The notes: generated from the letters alone by a model not told the origin. Shown: positions 34,801-44,471, numbered from the stretch's first letter. The stretch is DNA of 64,000 nucleotides from Priestia taiwanensis (GCF_014638355.1 NZ_BMFK01000001.1:449160-513159); one strand, 5' to 3'. Program-made: numbers and translations.

Positions 34801-37230
34801 TTAGACGAATAAGTTAACGCCTGCATGTTCTGCATCGCCTAAGTATGTTGCGACACCACCAAGACCAACCCCGTCAATTAATTCTTCTTGTTTAATTCCC
34901 ATCACGTCCATACTCATTGTACATGCCATTAGGGTTACACCCGAGTCTAGTGCGTTTTGGATCAATGTCTGGATGTCATCTACATTCTTTTCTTTCATAA
35001 CGTGTTGAATCATTTTTGATCCTAGACCACCCATGTTCATTTTTGATAACGGTAAGCTAGTTGGACCGCTTGGCATCATCATCGACATCATTTTTTCTAG
35101 TGGTGCTTTTTCAACCTTTGGTGCACCTTGTTTCTTTAAGATGTTTAAGCCCCAGAATGTGAAGAACATCGTTACTTTTTTGCCCATTGCGGCTGCACCT
35201 GTTGCGATAATAAATGATGCGATTGCTTTATCTAACTCGCCACTAAATACAACAAGTGTTGCACCGTCTTTGTCTGTTGTCATAGGTACTACTGGTGTTT
35301 CTGCTCCTTTTTGAAGAGTAACAGAAATAGCGTTTCCATCTGTTGTTGATGATAGAAGAGTATTACCTGTTTTGTTACACCATGCTGCGATGTCGCTCGT
35401 GAATCCTACGTCAGAAGCTTTTACATGTAATGTTTCGCCGTCTGTTAATTTCGCCATTGTTTGACTTACTTGTAAGATTGGACCGGGGCATTGAAGGCCA
35501 CATGTATCTAAAGTAATGTTTGCTTCTTTTGTCATCTTTGTTTCTTCCTTCGTTGTTGTTGTTGGTGGAGTAGGTGTCCCTACTGTATAATGTCCGTATT
35601 TATATGTCTTGTAGCCACCGTCTACATTGATTGCTTTGTATCCATGTTGTGTTAAAATGCGGCTTGCTAAATAGCCACGTAAACCAACTTGACATGATAC
35701 ATAAATGGCTTTGTCTTTCGGTAATTCTGTTAAACGTTCACGAATTGCACCAAGTGGAATGTTAAGTGTGCCAGAGATGTATCCTGCTTCTCGTTCGATT
35801 GGTTCGCGTACGTCAACAACAATACCACCGTTTGCGATGATTTCGTCAATCTCGTGCCATTGAACAGTTTCGACCATTTCGTCCATGATGTTTCCTGCTA
35901 CGTATCCAGCCATGTTCACTGGATCTTTCGCTGAAGAGTAGGGTGGTGCGTATGCTAATTCAAGGTCTTGTAAGTCATGAACAGTTAAGTTACCTTTCAT
36001 TGCTGTTGCAATAACATCAATACGCTTGTCAACACCGGTTTTTCCGACTGCTTGTGCACCTAGTATTCTACCAGTCTGCTCATCGAATAATAGTTTCAGA
36101 GCAATTGGTGCACCGCCTGGATAATAACCAGCGTGTGATACCGGGTGAATATGAATTGCACGGTATGGAATGTTCAAGCGTTGTAATGTTTTTTCGTTGT
36201 TGCCAGTTGACGCAACAGTTAGGTCGAATACTTTTGCGATAGCTGTTCCCATTGTGCCGTTGTATGTTGCTTGAAGACCGTTAATGTGGTCAGCAACTAG
36301 TCGTCCTTGGCGGTTTGCTGGCCATGCGAGTGGGATCATTGTTGGTGTACCATTTACATAGTCGGTTACTTGGATAGCGTCTCCAATTGCGTAAATGTCT
36401 TCATCTTCTGTTTGTAAATGCTCATTTACAACGATTGTACCACGTACGCCAAGGGCTAAGTCTGCGTCTTTTGCTAGTGTGTTCTCTGGTGTTACACCAA
36501 TTGATAGAATAATCATGTCTGTATCTACGTGTGCGCCGCTCGTTACGTTCACTTTTGTTCCATTCGCTTCAAATGATTGAACGCCGTCACCTAAATGAAG
36601 AGTAACACCTTTTTGTACTAAATGTTCATGAACCATCGCCGCCATCTCACTATCAAGTGGGGCCATAACTTGGTTGCTTGCTTCAATTAATGATACGTCA
36701 ATCCCTAAGTCTACTAAGTTCTCTGCCATTTCTAGACCGATGAAGCCACCACCAATGACAACTGCTTTCTTAATATTGTTGGTATCAACGTGACTCTTAA
36801 TTTTGTCTGTGTCAGGAATGTTACGCAGTGTGAATAAGTTGTTTGCGTCTTCGATTCCAGGGATAGCAGGTTTGATTGGCTTTGCGCCTGGAGAAAGAAT
36901 TAACTTATCATAGCTTTCTTCGTATTCATTGTTTGTGCGTAAGTCTTTTATGACTACTTTTTTGTTCGCGCGGTCGATACGGATTACTTCGCTCAAGTTG
37001 CGAATGTCCATGTTGAATTTCTTGCTCATGCCTTCAACGGATTGTAGTAATAATTTGTCGCGTTGTGGGATTGTGCCACCGATATAGTATGGAAGTCCAC
37101 AGTTTGCGAACGAAATATATTCACCTTTTTCAAAAAGTACAATTTCAGCCTGTTCATTTAAGCGGCGTAGACGTGCAGCTGCAGTTGCTCCACCAGCAAC
37201 GCCACCGACAATTACGATTTTTTGATTCAT
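34801..37230 (-). CDS. CoA-disulfide reductase-rhodanese-TusA-DsrE fusion
   Basis: A four-domain, 809-residue protein. The first 445 residues are an FAD/NAD(P)-dependent disulfide reductase (GGVAGGATAAARLRR, redox Cys in SFANCGLPYYIGG, GGGFIGLEMAE), the CoA-disulfide reductase type. A rhodanese domain follows to about 550 with active-site CQVGLRG. Next comes a TusA-like domain (DTCGLQCPGPILQV), then a DsrE/F-like domain (SGELDKAIASFIIATGAAAMGKKVTMFFTF). All four handle CoA or protein persulfides. The ATG at 37230 is chosen because the longer frame starts within the GAGGG ribosome site. The ArsR gene 81 bases upstream probably regulates it. Confidence 0.93.
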   Translation of the reverse strand: MNQKIVIVGGVAGGATAAARLRRLNEQAEIVLFEKGEYISFANCGLPYYIGGTIPQRDKLLLQSVEGMSKKFNMDIRNLSEVIRIDRANKKVVIKDLRTNNEYEESYDKLILSPGAKPIKPAIPGIEDANNLFTLRNIPDTDKIKSHVDTNNIKKAVVIGGGFIGLEMAENLVDLGIDVSLIEASNQVMAPLDSEMAAMVHEHLVQKGVTLHLGDGVQSFEANGTKVNVTSGAHVDTDMIILSIGVTPENTLAKDADLALGVRGTIVVNEHLQTEDEDIYAIGDAIQVTDYVNGTPTMIPLAWPANRQGRLVADHINGLQATYNGTMGTAIAKVFDLTVASTGNNEKTLQRLNIPYRAIHIHPVSHAGYYPGGAPIALKLLFDEQTGRILGAQAVGKTGVDKRIDVIATAMKGNLTVHDLQDLELAYAPPYSSAKDPVNMAGYVAGNIMDEMVETVQWHEIDEIIANGGIVVDVREPIEREAGYISGTLNIPLGAIRERLTELPKDKAIYVSCQVGLRGYLASRILTQHGYKAINVDGGYKTYKYGHYTVGTPTPPTTTTKEETKMTKEANITLDTCGLQCPGPILQVSQTMAKLTDGETLHVKASDVGFTSDIAAWCNKTGNTLLSSTTDGNAISVTLQKGAETPVVPMTTDKDGATLVVFSGELDKAIASFIIATGAAAMGKKVTMFFTFWGLNILKKQGAPKVEKAPLEKMMSMMMPSGPTSLPLSKMNMGGLGSKMIQHVMKEKNVDDIQTLIQNALDSGVTLMACTMSMDVMGIKQEELIDGVGLGGVATYLGDAEHAGVNLFV

Positions 37231-37311
37231 TGTGCATCCCTCGTTTATCATTTATTAATCTTTATATTCAAATATTACGATATAGTTGGCGAAAAAGCAA
37301 ATATTTTTTGC

Positions 37312-37602
37312 TTAATCTTTAAAGAGTGTATCGACAAGTGCAATAACTTGTTTGTTCTCCACACTGTAGAACATCTCTAAGCCGTTTCGTTTACTTGTTA
37401 CAACATTCGCTTGTTTTAATTTTGCTAAATGTTGCGAAATCGTTGATTGTGGCATATTTAAGCATGTATGCATCATTGATACGTTACATGTTCCTTTTTC
37501 GATGAGGCCTTTGACGATACATAGGCGAACAGGATGGGCTAATGTCTTGAGTAAATCTGCATATCGTTCTAATTGTTTTTCATCGTATCCGAAGTCAATC
37601 AT
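37312..37602 (-). CDS. ArsR family repressor, possible persulfide/thiol sensor
   Basis: A 96-residue winged-helix protein: LAHPVRLCIVKGLIEKGTCNV, then recognition helix NMPQSTISQHLAKLKQANVV and wing NGLEMFYSV. It contains Cys28, Cys39 and Cys47 and lacks the ELCVC metal motif of ArsR/CadC. Placement next to a sulfur-transfer fusion suggests a reactive-sulfur sensor of the SqrR/BigR kind, though the cysteines do not fall exactly as in those proteins. ATG at 37602 follows AAAGGAGA. A dyad lies just upstream. Confidence 0.85.
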   Translation of the reverse strand: MIDFGYDEKQLERYADLLKTLAHPVRLCIVKGLIEKGTCNVSMMHTCLNMPQSTISQHLAKLKQANVVTSKRNGLEMFYSVENKQVIALVDTLFKD

Positions 37603-37620
37603 TTGTTTCGTCTCCTTTTC

Positions 37621-37645
37621 GATATTCTTGTACCAATACAATATC
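37621..37645 (-). promoter_or_regulatory. Dyad-symmetric candidate operator upstream of arsR-like gene
   Basis: GATATT and AATATC flank an inner TTGTA-N4-TACAA (read on the minus strand), a nested dyad of 25 bases placed 19 bases before the start codon. Fits an autoregulatory ArsR site. Confidence 0.5.
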
Positions 37646-37750
37646 ATAACGTTTCATAGAAAGAAATATATATGTGTGCAATTTGTTTCATTGTTTGTTG
37701 TAAAAAGAAGTGATACAGTAGGAGAAGATTATGTAGTAGAGGTGGAAGCA

Positions 37751-38701
37751 ATGAAAAAGATACCAGTAACGATTTTGACAGGATTCCTTGGTAGTGGGAA
37801 GACGACGTTATTAAATCATATTTTGACAGCGAAGCATGGGAAGAAAATTGCGGTTATTGTCAATGAAATTGGGAAAGTTGGCATCGATAATCAACTTGTC
37901 ATGAATACAGATGAAGAAGTAATGGAAATGACGAATGGCTGTATTTGTTGTAGTGTCCGTGGCGATTTATTAGTAGCGCTGAAAAAGTTACTACAAGCAG
38001 AGAAAGAGTTCGAGGCAGTTGTGATTGAGACGACAGGCTTAGCGAGTCCGGGACCGATTATCGGTACGTTCTTCTTAGATCCAGTTGTACAAGAGGCGTA
38101 TAACATTGATGGTGTTATAACGGTTGTTGATAGTTATCATATTAAGAAACACCTGGAGAAAGGTATTGAAGCAGGCGAGCAGATTGCGTTTGCCGATCGC
38201 ATCTTAATGAATAAAGTGGATTTAATAGAAGGAGAGGAAGCAGGAGAGATAGAAACACTTCTTCATTCGTTAAATCCAACAGCAACAGTTATTCGTTCGA
38301 AAAATACAGAAGTAGATGTCGAAGATTTATTGCATATTGGTACTTTCTCGATGAAAGACAAGTTGGAATTACATAACGTAGAACACGATGGGGGTCACTT
38401 GAAAGACATTACATCGTTCGTTATTCGTGAAGAGCGTCCACTTAATATGCAACAAGTGAATGAGTGGATGACAGCGGTTGTAGAGATGTTAGGAGAGAAC
38501 TTATACCGCTACAAAGGTATTCTTTCGGTTAAAGGAACGGATAAGCGAGTTGTTTTCCAAGGTGTACATAGCTTGTTTGCTGGCAAGATAGACAGAGAGT
38601 GGCGCGAAGGGGAAGAGAGAGTAAGTGAGCTTGTCTTCATTGGAAAAGACTTAAATAAAGCATGGTTTGAAGAACATATTCGTGATTGTGTAGCGAAGTA
38701 G
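37751..38701 (+). CDS. CobW/COG0523 family GTPase (metal chaperone type)
   Basis: A 316-residue G3E GTPase. Walker A GFLGSGKTT at 11-19, metal motif CICC at 64-67, Walker B-like ETTGLASP, and MNKVDL for base recognition; the CobW C-terminal domain follows from about residue 225. Members deliver zinc or cobalt to client enzymes. ATG at 37751 is supported by GAGGTGG; longer in-frame versions run back into the divergent repressor gene and lack conservation. It is divergent from the arsR-like gene. No Zur box was recognised. Confidence 0.9.
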   Translation: MKKIPVTILTGFLGSGKTTLLNHILTAKHGKKIAVIVNEIGKVGIDNQLVMNTDEEVMEMTNGCICCSVRGDLLVALKKLLQAEKEFEAVVIETTGLASPGPIIGTFFLDPVVQEAYNIDGVITVVDSYHIKKHLEKGIEAGEQIAFADRILMNKVDLIEGEEAGEIETLLHSLNPTATVIRSKNTEVDVEDLLHIGTFSMKDKLELHNVEHDGGHLKDITSFVIREERPLNMQQVNEWMTAVVEMLGENLYRYKGILSVKGTDKRVVFQGVHSLFAGKIDREWREGEERVSELVFIGKDLNKAWFEEHIRDCVAK

Positions 38702-38779
38702 GATAAGAATAAAGTAAGTTTGAATTATTGCTTAGAGGTTTTTTCTTTAGGAGCGAAGGCGATAAAATAAACAGTTAAA

Positions 38780-38817
38780 AGACAGGCCAATTAGCAATGT
38801 ATAGGTCTGTCTTTTTG
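38780..38817 (+). terminator. Rho-independent terminator
   Basis: AAGACAG and CTGTCTTTTT pair after the CobW gene, about 80 bases past the stop, with an inner CC/GG step. Confidence 0.65.
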
Positions 38818-38975
38818 TTATTAAAAATTAGATTGTTGATAATTTTACGGACGTATTATAACTTTTGTTTTTTATATAAAAATTAACCTCAGCCCAGAAA
38901 TCGAGAATTTACGAGTAAAGTTTTTAAAACAAATGATATACTCTATTTAAGATAAAATAATGGGTGGTGTTAGTC

Positions 38976-39506
38976 TTGATTAAGATGGTCAAAGTGGTTG
39001 ATGATATGGTTTTGTATTGGGAAGTTTGGCAAGATGGTAAGACATTAGTAATTCATCACGGTACTGTTGGAGATATTGGTGAGACTGAGGAAAAGAAACT
39101 ATTACTATTTCAAAAGGCAGAAAAGTTAATGGGCGAATTAGTAGAAGAAAAAGCTAATGATGGCTACAATTCTTTAGCTGAAGATGAACTACTGGAGCTT
39201 GTTGTTCAATATAGTTATGGGGAACATCAGATGGAAGTGACTCTTGAAAAGAGACATCACGTTGAGGATTTAATGAATGAATGTTTAGGTTGGACAGGGA
39301 ATGGTTTTTGTGATGGTGGTGATATAGGTAGTGGTACAGCTAATATTGTTAACTACGTTATAGATGTTAAGAAGGCAACACAAACAATCCTAGAAGAACT
39401 AAAGAATAACAATTTACTTGAAGGAGTAAGCATAGGTTATTTAAATCCTGAAGACGATGAATATACTGCTTTGTATCCAGTAGGAGCTGAATTTTTCCTA
39501 ATGTAA
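38976..39506 (+). CDS. Hypothetical protein with WGR-like N-terminus
   Basis: About 176 residues. The first 40 (VLYWEVWQDGKTLVIHHGTVGDIG) resemble the start of a WGR domain, a nucleic-acid-associated fold, but the diagnostic W-G-R is replaced by HHGTVG. The C-terminal half (CLGWTGNGFCDGGDIGSGTANIVNYVID) is reminiscent of stand-alone Bacillus immunity-like proteins; neither is certain. The start is ambiguous among GTG 38964, GTG 38967, TTG 38976 and ATG 38985; GGTGG best serves the TTG. Single gene with a strong terminator. Confidence 0.65.
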   Translation: MIKMVKVVDDMVLYWEVWQDGKTLVIHHGTVGDIGETEEKKLLLFQKAEKLMGELVEEKANDGYNSLAEDELLELVVQYSYGEHQMEVTLEKRHHVEDLMNECLGWTGNGFCDGGDIGSGTANIVNYVIDVKKATQTILEELKNNNLLEGVSIGYLNPEDDEYTALYPVGAEFFLM

Positions 39507-39537
39507 AAGAGCATGGAAATATTCCATGCTCTTTTTG
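39506..39537. terminator. Bidirectional terminator
   Basis: AAAGAGCATGGAA and TTCCATGCTCTTT pair perfectly, followed by TTG. Between convergent genes. Confidence 0.85.
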
Positions 39538-39552
39538 TATTAAATTCATTTA

Positions 39553-40689
39553 TTATTTCTCAAGCTCTCTTTTTCTTTTCATCGATTGGAAGCGTCCGTA
39601 CGTTCCGCTTCTCCATACCCATTCTAGCGGGCCAAACTGATAACGAGCAAGCCACCATTTACTTATAAATATTTGCGTAATGTATACCGCAAGTACGATG
39701 AAGACTTGAGTGAGAAGCGAAATGTCCGCTGTTTGTTGAACGAAAAGAGAAAGTACAACTGTGCCGATTAGTGTGTGTGTAATGTAGTTAGAAAGCGCCA
39801 TTTGTCCTACGTATCCAAGATGGTTCAACCATTTTGCTTTCGCTAACATGAGCGTTGTGATATAGAACATTGCTAGCGGTTTTCCACTTAAAATAACCCA
39901 CAGATAATGTTCTTTCGTTGAATATGTTTCATTTTGAATAAATCCAATGACGATTGGGATACATAGTAACAGTCCGACAATAAGGGAGCCTATTTGCCAT
40001 TTACGCAAACTGTTTCGGTATTCCTCTATTTTGTAGAAGAATCCTTTCTTCCCAACATATAATCCGAATAAAAAGAGGGATAATATTTCTGGACTCATTA
40101 ATAATTGAGCAAGCAATTTTAGGCTAAAGAAATCGCTTGCTCTTGTTTGTACATGAGTAGCCCATTCGTAAAAATAATTAGGTGGTGAAGTTAGTGTCAC
40201 CTTTCTTATGCCCTCAGTGAGTAAGTAAAGAACGGCTGTATGAGCGATAATGAAGAGAGAAATAGCCCATATTAAGATTGTCTTTGCCTTACACCGATAA
40301 AAGAAAAGCAGAAATACCCCAAGCAAAGCGTACGTATGTAAAATATCACCGAACCAGAAAAATACATAATGAGTGACTCCGAAGAGAAATAGTAGAATTA
40401 GGCGCTTTCCAAATAGCCACTTGTAGCCAAGTCCTTTTTCTTTTGCACGACTAATGAAAATATAAAAACCGAAACCGAATAGAAAGGAAAAAATCGTGTA
40501 AAACTTTGTTTGGATGAATAGATCATGGAATAGGTTAACGTACTTATCTATTCCAACAAATGAAGAGGGGTGCATGAAGGAGTTTCCTGCCATTGTAGGG
40601 ATATTAACAAGAAATATTCCTAGTATCGCAAAGCCACGAATAATATCCAACTTCTGTATACGTTCACGTTGTAAAATAGGCTGATTCAT
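39553..40689 (-). CDS. DUF418 family membrane protein (YeiB-like)
   Basis: A 378-residue protein with about 10 helices. It starts with ERIQKLDIIRGFAILGIFLVNIP, the acyltransferase-like N-terminus of this family. The C-terminal DUF418 part shows GQMALSNYITHTLIGTVV and GPLEWVWRSGTYGR. Function is not established; the fold is akin to membrane acyltransferases. Two ATGs at 40692 and 40689 follow AGGAGG; the second has better spacing. Confidence 0.87.
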   Translation of the reverse strand: MNQPILQRERIQKLDIIRGFAILGIFLVNIPTMAGNSFMHPSSFVGIDKYVNLFHDLFIQTKFYTIFSFLFGFGFYIFISRAKEKGLGYKWLFGKRLILLFLFGVTHYVFFWFGDILHTYALLGVFLLFFYRCKAKTILIWAISLFIIAHTAVLYLLTEGIRKVTLTSPPNYFYEWATHVQTRASDFFSLKLLAQLLMSPEILSLFLFGLYVGKKGFFYKIEEYRNSLRKWQIGSLIVGLLLCIPIVIGFIQNETYSTKEHYLWVILSGKPLAMFYITTLMLAKAKWLNHLGYVGQMALSNYITHTLIGTVVLSLFVQQTADISLLTQVFIVLAVYITQIFISKWWLARYQFGPLEWVWRSGTYGRFQSMKRKRELEK

Positions 40690-40788
40690 CATCTTCCTCC
40701 TATATGAGTGAATTGTCACAATATTATTCATATGAAAAGGAGAGCATTTAGATTCCTAGTGAAAGGTGTAAGGCGTAATTGGAGTAGA

Positions 40789-40838
40789 AAAAAACCGCTA
40801 TTACTTTCGCCAATAAAGGCAGGGTAATAGCGGTTTTT
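40789..40838. terminator. Terminator of the pssA gene
   Basis: AAAAACCGCTATTAC and GTAATAGCGGTTTTT pair perfectly, with T tracts on either strand. Confidence 0.85.
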
Positions 40839-40845
40839 ATTCGTA

Positions 40846-41583
40846 TTACTGTTTGCGATGCAATTTAAATCGCTTCTTAGTTGGATTGCCGTTCTCATCG
40901 ACATATTTACGCTTCTTCCATACGAACTGGAATAGTAAGTATACAACGTATAATGGAATTGCTATGTACAAGAAGAATGGCCAATCTGCTTTTTTCGTTT
41001 GCCATACAACGATAATGGCACTCAGTAAGAAAATTGTAACGATTGTACCGTACTTTGGCATTGGGATGTCTTTTCCGCTTGGAATTTTGATTGTACTAAC
41101 CATTAAGTAACATAATGCAAAGAATACAACCATTGTTACTGCGTTAGGAATCCAATGCGTAAATAACGTCATTAATGCAACGATACCACCAGCGGCAGTA
41201 ATCGGCACTCCTGTGAAGTGTTTCATCGACGTAGAAGCAGGAGTTATATTAAAGCGTGCTAGGCGATACGCGCCAAATAGTGGGAATAGTCCAACGATGA
41301 ATAATCCAGTATAACCAGTACCACTAAAAACAGTACTATATACTAAGAATGAAGGAGCCACACCAAATGTTACAACGTCTGCTAAGGAGTCTAATTGCAT
41401 TCCTAGTGGAGATTGTACGTTCAGCATTCGAGCTACTCGACCATCCAAACTATCAAGCATCATACCGATTAAAATAAGGATTGCTGCATTTCTTGTTTCT
41501 CCGGCGGCTACGTAACCGATAGATAAAAATCCGCAATACAAGTTTCCTAATGTGAATAAATTAGGGATCATACTTCTAATCAA
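40846..41583 (-). CDS. pssA: CDP-diacylglycerol-serine O-phosphatidyltransferase
   Basis: A 245-residue CDP-alcohol phosphatidyltransferase with 6-8 helices. The catalytic motif DSLDGRVARMLNVQSPLGMQLD (D-x2-D-G-x2-A-R-x8-G-x3-D) continues to SLADVVTFG. It makes phosphatidylserine from CDP-diacylglycerol and serine, the precursor of phosphatidylethanolamine, in the cytoplasmic membrane. The start is TTG at 41583 with AGGAAGTG just upstream; an ATG at 41571 is the alternative. The decarboxylase gene is not adjacent, unlike the order in B. subtilis. Confidence 0.88.
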   Translation of the reverse strand: MIRSMIPNLFTLGNLYCGFLSIGYVAAGETRNAAILILIGMMLDSLDGRVARMLNVQSPLGMQLDSLADVVTFGVAPSFLVYSTVFSGTGYTGLFIVGLFPLFGAYRLARFNITPASTSMKHFTGVPITAAGGIVALMTLFTHWIPNAVTMVVFFALCYLMVSTIKIPSGKDIPMPKYGTIVTIFLLSAIIVVWQTKKADWPFFLYIAIPLYVVYLLFQFVWKKRKYVDENGNPTKKRFKLHRKQ

Positions 41584-41996
41584 ACTATCACTTCCTACTT
41601 AAAATTAATTACATAAATACACTTTCTTGTATAAAAGAAATGTATAATATATCCTCTTTACCATTTTGAAGGAAGCTAAAGGATATTGCAATAATATTTT
41701 GCAACATAGTGATGTTTTTTATCAATGATTTTGCTGCGTAACATACAAATGAAAGGTTACACCTAAAATGGTAACGCTTTCTTTCCTGGGGGAGTTGGAA
41801 GTCGGGGAAGTTGTTGTTTCATGTGTATTTATAGCGAAAGAAAGAGAAGGAAGTATATCGTTGTAAAAAAATATTTTTATATTTTTCAGAAAATTATTGA
41901 TATTTTGATAATATTGCGTAAAATATAGCTTGTAGATGTATTATCGTATACATGCATTCATCTACGACTACATACTAAATAGAGGGGGTTCTATAC
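41584..41996. other. Intergenic region between pssA and the oppA-like gene
   Basis: These 413 bases are AT-rich. Apart from the oppA-side promoter I see no gene. GTAACGCTTTCTTTCCTGGG at 41769 faintly recalls the extragenic repeat family but is too diverged to call. Confidence 0.4.
41897..41924 (+). promoter_or_regulatory. Promoter of the oppA-like gene
   Basis: TTGATA (41897-41902) and TAAAAT (41919-41924) are spaced by 16 bases, about 75 bases before the start codon. Confidence 0.45.
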
Positions 41997-41997
41997 A

Positions 41998-43662
41998 ATG
42001 AAGAAAAAATGGTCCATTCTTACAGCACTCGTTTTCATGTTAAGTGTATTTTTAGTAGCGTGTGGAAGCACAGGGGAAAAAGAAGAATCTAATGGTAAAG
42101 GTAAAGGTGATGGCAAGTTAGCAGCGAAGCAAGTATTGAAAACAATCGAAACATCTAACTTACCATCACTTGACCCAGCGATAGCAACAGACGCTGTTTC
42201 ATTCCTTGCATTAAATAACGTAATGGAAGGATTATATCGTCTTGGTGAAGGGGATAAATTAGTTCCTGGGGTAGCAGAAAAACATGATGTAAGCCCAGAT
42301 GGAAAAAAATACACATTCATGCTACGTAAAGATGCAAAATGGTCAAATGGTAAGCCAGTTATTGCAAAAGATTTCGAATTTGCATGGAAACGTGCAATTG
42401 ACCCGGCAACAAAGTCTAAATATGCGTACATCATGGGAGATATTAAAAACGCAAATAAAATCATGGCAAAAGAAGCGCAACCTTCTGAACTGGGTGTAAA
42501 AGCAGTAAATGATACAACACTTGAAGTAGAATTAGAAACAGCAATTCCTTACTTTGACAAATTAACAACGTTTGGTACATTTATGCCGCTAAATGAAGAG
42601 TTTGTGAAAGCACAAGGAAACAAATATGCATTAGAAGCAACAACAGCTTTATACAATGGTCCTTTCGTATTAACTGATTGGGTACAAGAAAAAGGTTGGA
42701 CATACAAGAAGAACGATCAATATTGGGATAAAGCAACGGTGAAGCTTGAAGAAATTCAAACAAACGTTGTAAAAGAAATTCAAACACGTGTGAACATGTA
42801 TAACACAAATGAAGCAGATTTCTCTGTTATTAGTGGAGACGTAGTAAAATCATTTAAAGATAAGCCAGATTTAGGAGCGAGAGAAGAAGCAACTACATTC
42901 TTCTTACGTATGAACCAGAAGAAAGAAGCGTTAGCGAATAAGAATGTTCGTAAAGCAATCGCATTAGCATTCGATAAGAAGAGCTATGCAGAAGAATTAT
43001 TAGGTGATGGTTCTAAACCAATTGATGCATTAGTACCAGGAAACTGGGCGAAAGGTCCAGATACTAAAACTGGAAAAGATTTCCGTGAAACGAATGGTAA
43101 CTTATCTTCATACAACGTTGCTGAAGCACAAAAAGCATGGGAAGCAGCAAAGAAAGAGTTAGGCAAAGATGAAGTAGCGATTGAGCTTCTGTCATCAGAT
43201 ACAGAAGTAGGGAAGAGAACGGCTGAGTATTTACAAGGTCAATTACAAAAGAACTTACCTGGCTTAAAAATTAATGTTAAAATCCAACCATTCAAACAAC
43301 AGTTAGAATTAGTAGACAAAATGGAATATGATATTAGCTACGGTGGATGGGGTCCTGACTATGAAGATCCAATGACATTCTTAGATATGTTCATAACAGA
43401 CAATAGCCATAACAGCATGGGCTTCTCAAATGCGAAGTATGATGATCTTATTAAGAAATCGAAAGTTGATTTGTTATCAGATTTACCGAAGCGTTGGGAG
43501 TCATTATTAGAAGCGGAAAAAATTCTTGTAGCAGAGGAATATGCAATTGCACCAGTTTACCAACGTGCTCGTGCATACGTATTACGTCCAAATGTGAAGG
43601 GATTAGTATCACATAAAATCGGTGGGGACTACAGTTACAAGTGGGTATCTATTGTGGAATAA
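41998..43662 (+). CDS. Oligopeptide ABC transporter substrate-binding lipoprotein (OppA-like)
   Basis: A 554-residue lipoprotein of solute-binding family 5. The signal peptide ends in the lipobox LVAC with Cys22 as the lipid site. The mature protein has LYRLGEGDKLVPGVAEKHDVSPDGKKYTFMLRKDAKWSNGKP in pieces, the SBP_bac_5 signature, and the DISYGGWGPDYEDPMTFLDMF peptide-site segment. It should collect peptides for the Opp permease, whose other subunits are not in the window. Such orphan binding proteins are common in the B. cereus group. GAGGGGG precedes the ATG. Confidence 0.93.
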   Translation: MKKKWSILTALVFMLSVFLVACGSTGEKEESNGKGKGDGKLAAKQVLKTIETSNLPSLDPAIATDAVSFLALNNVMEGLYRLGEGDKLVPGVAEKHDVSPDGKKYTFMLRKDAKWSNGKPVIAKDFEFAWKRAIDPATKSKYAYIMGDIKNANKIMAKEAQPSELGVKAVNDTTLEVELETAIPYFDKLTTFGTFMPLNEEFVKAQGNKYALEATTALYNGPFVLTDWVQEKGWTYKKNDQYWDKATVKLEEIQTNVVKEIQTRVNMYNTNEADFSVISGDVVKSFKDKPDLGAREEATTFFLRMNQKKEALANKNVRKAIALAFDKKSYAEELLGDGSKPIDALVPGNWAKGPDTKTGKDFRETNGNLSSYNVAEAQKAWEAAKKELGKDEVAIELLSSDTEVGKRTAEYLQGQLQKNLPGLKINVKIQPFKQQLELVDKMEYDISYGGWGPDYEDPMTFLDMFITDNSHNSMGFSNAKYDDLIKKSKVDLLSDLPKRWESLLEAEKILVAEEYAIAPVYQRARAYVLRPNVKGLVSHKIGGDYSYKWVSIVE

Positions 43663-43669
43663 GAGTAAT

Positions 43670-43707
43670 AAAGAGAGGGAGAGGCGTTATGCTTCTCTCT
43701 TTTTTTG
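43670..43707 (+). terminator. Rho-independent terminator
   Basis: AAAGAGAGGGAG and CTTCTCTCTTT pair, followed by TTTTTG, just after the oppA-like stop. Confidence 0.8.
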
Positions 43708-43769
43708 TTCTGTTTCATGGACAAAGGTCATACATATGTACGGAAGATGAGACGGAAAAGAGGATGAAG

Positions 43770-44372
43770 ATGCTAACATCGGTTGTTACAGAGTTATTAC
43801 AATTTTTAATGAGTCTCGGATATATTGGGATTATGATTGGATTAATGGTTGAAATTATTCCAAGTGAACTTGTTCTTGCTTATGCGGGATATTTAATAGC
43901 AAAAGGCGAAATTACGTTTGTTGGGGCGTTAATAGCTGGTGTTATTGGGGGAACACTTGCCCAGTTGTTTTTGTACTGGATTGGTTATTACGGCGGAAGA
44001 CCTTTCGTAATGAAATACGGGAAATATTTGTTCATTCGTCAGAAGCATATAGAGATGGCGGAGTCGTGGTTTAATCGTTATGGAACAGGGATTGTTTTCC
44101 TTGCTAGATTTGTCCCGATTGTTCGTCATGTTATTTCCATCCCAGCTGGTTTAGCAAAAATGCGGGTAATTCCGTTTACGTTTTATACGATATTGGCAAT
44201 GATTCCTTGGTCATTTTGTTTCATTTATATTGGGCGCAGTCTCGGGACTAGTTGGTACAGGATTAAGGCATATGTGACACCATATATGCCGTATGTCATC
44301 GTAGTCGTAGTAGTCTTTATTTTTCTATATGTGTATATCCTTATTCAGAGAAAGAAAAGTAAATTTGTCTAA
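43770..44372 (+). CDS. DedA family membrane protein
   Basis: A 200-residue protein of the DedA/SNARE-associated family with about five helices. Conserved pieces are EIIPSELVLAYAGYLIAKG, GGTLAQLFLYWIGYYGGRP and FLARFVPIVRHVISIPAGLAKM. Several DedA proteins are lipid scramblases or flippases that recycle undecaprenyl phosphate. ATG at 43770 is chosen because AGAGG sits six bases upstream; ATG 43764 abuts it. It is a separate unit from the oppA-like gene because a terminator lies between. Confidence 0.9.
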   Translation: MLTSVVTELLQFLMSLGYIGIMIGLMVEIIPSELVLAYAGYLIAKGEITFVGALIAGVIGGTLAQLFLYWIGYYGGRPFVMKYGKYLFIRQKHIEMAESWFNRYGTGIVFLARFVPIVRHVISIPAGLAKMRVIPFTFYTILAMIPWSFCFIYIGRSLGTSWYRIKAYVTPYMPYVIVVVVVFIFLYVYILIQRKKSKFV

Positions 44373-44471
44373 ATTGTCACACAATGTTTACAGAAAATTC
44401 AATAATACATAGTTTCCATATATTGTTTATAGTTTATACTAATAATAATAAAAGAAAAGCAGGTGATTAGA

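Noticed and set aside
37502..37750. N-terminal extension of the CobW GTPase into the divergent repressor gene
   Set aside because: The extension overlaps the arsR-like coding region and lies ahead of a good GAGGTGG ribosome site and the conserved start MKKIPVTILTG.
41765..41810. GCTTTCTTTCCTGGG stretch before the oppA-like gene as another repeat copy
   Set aside because: Only a faint similarity to the repeat core and no second half.
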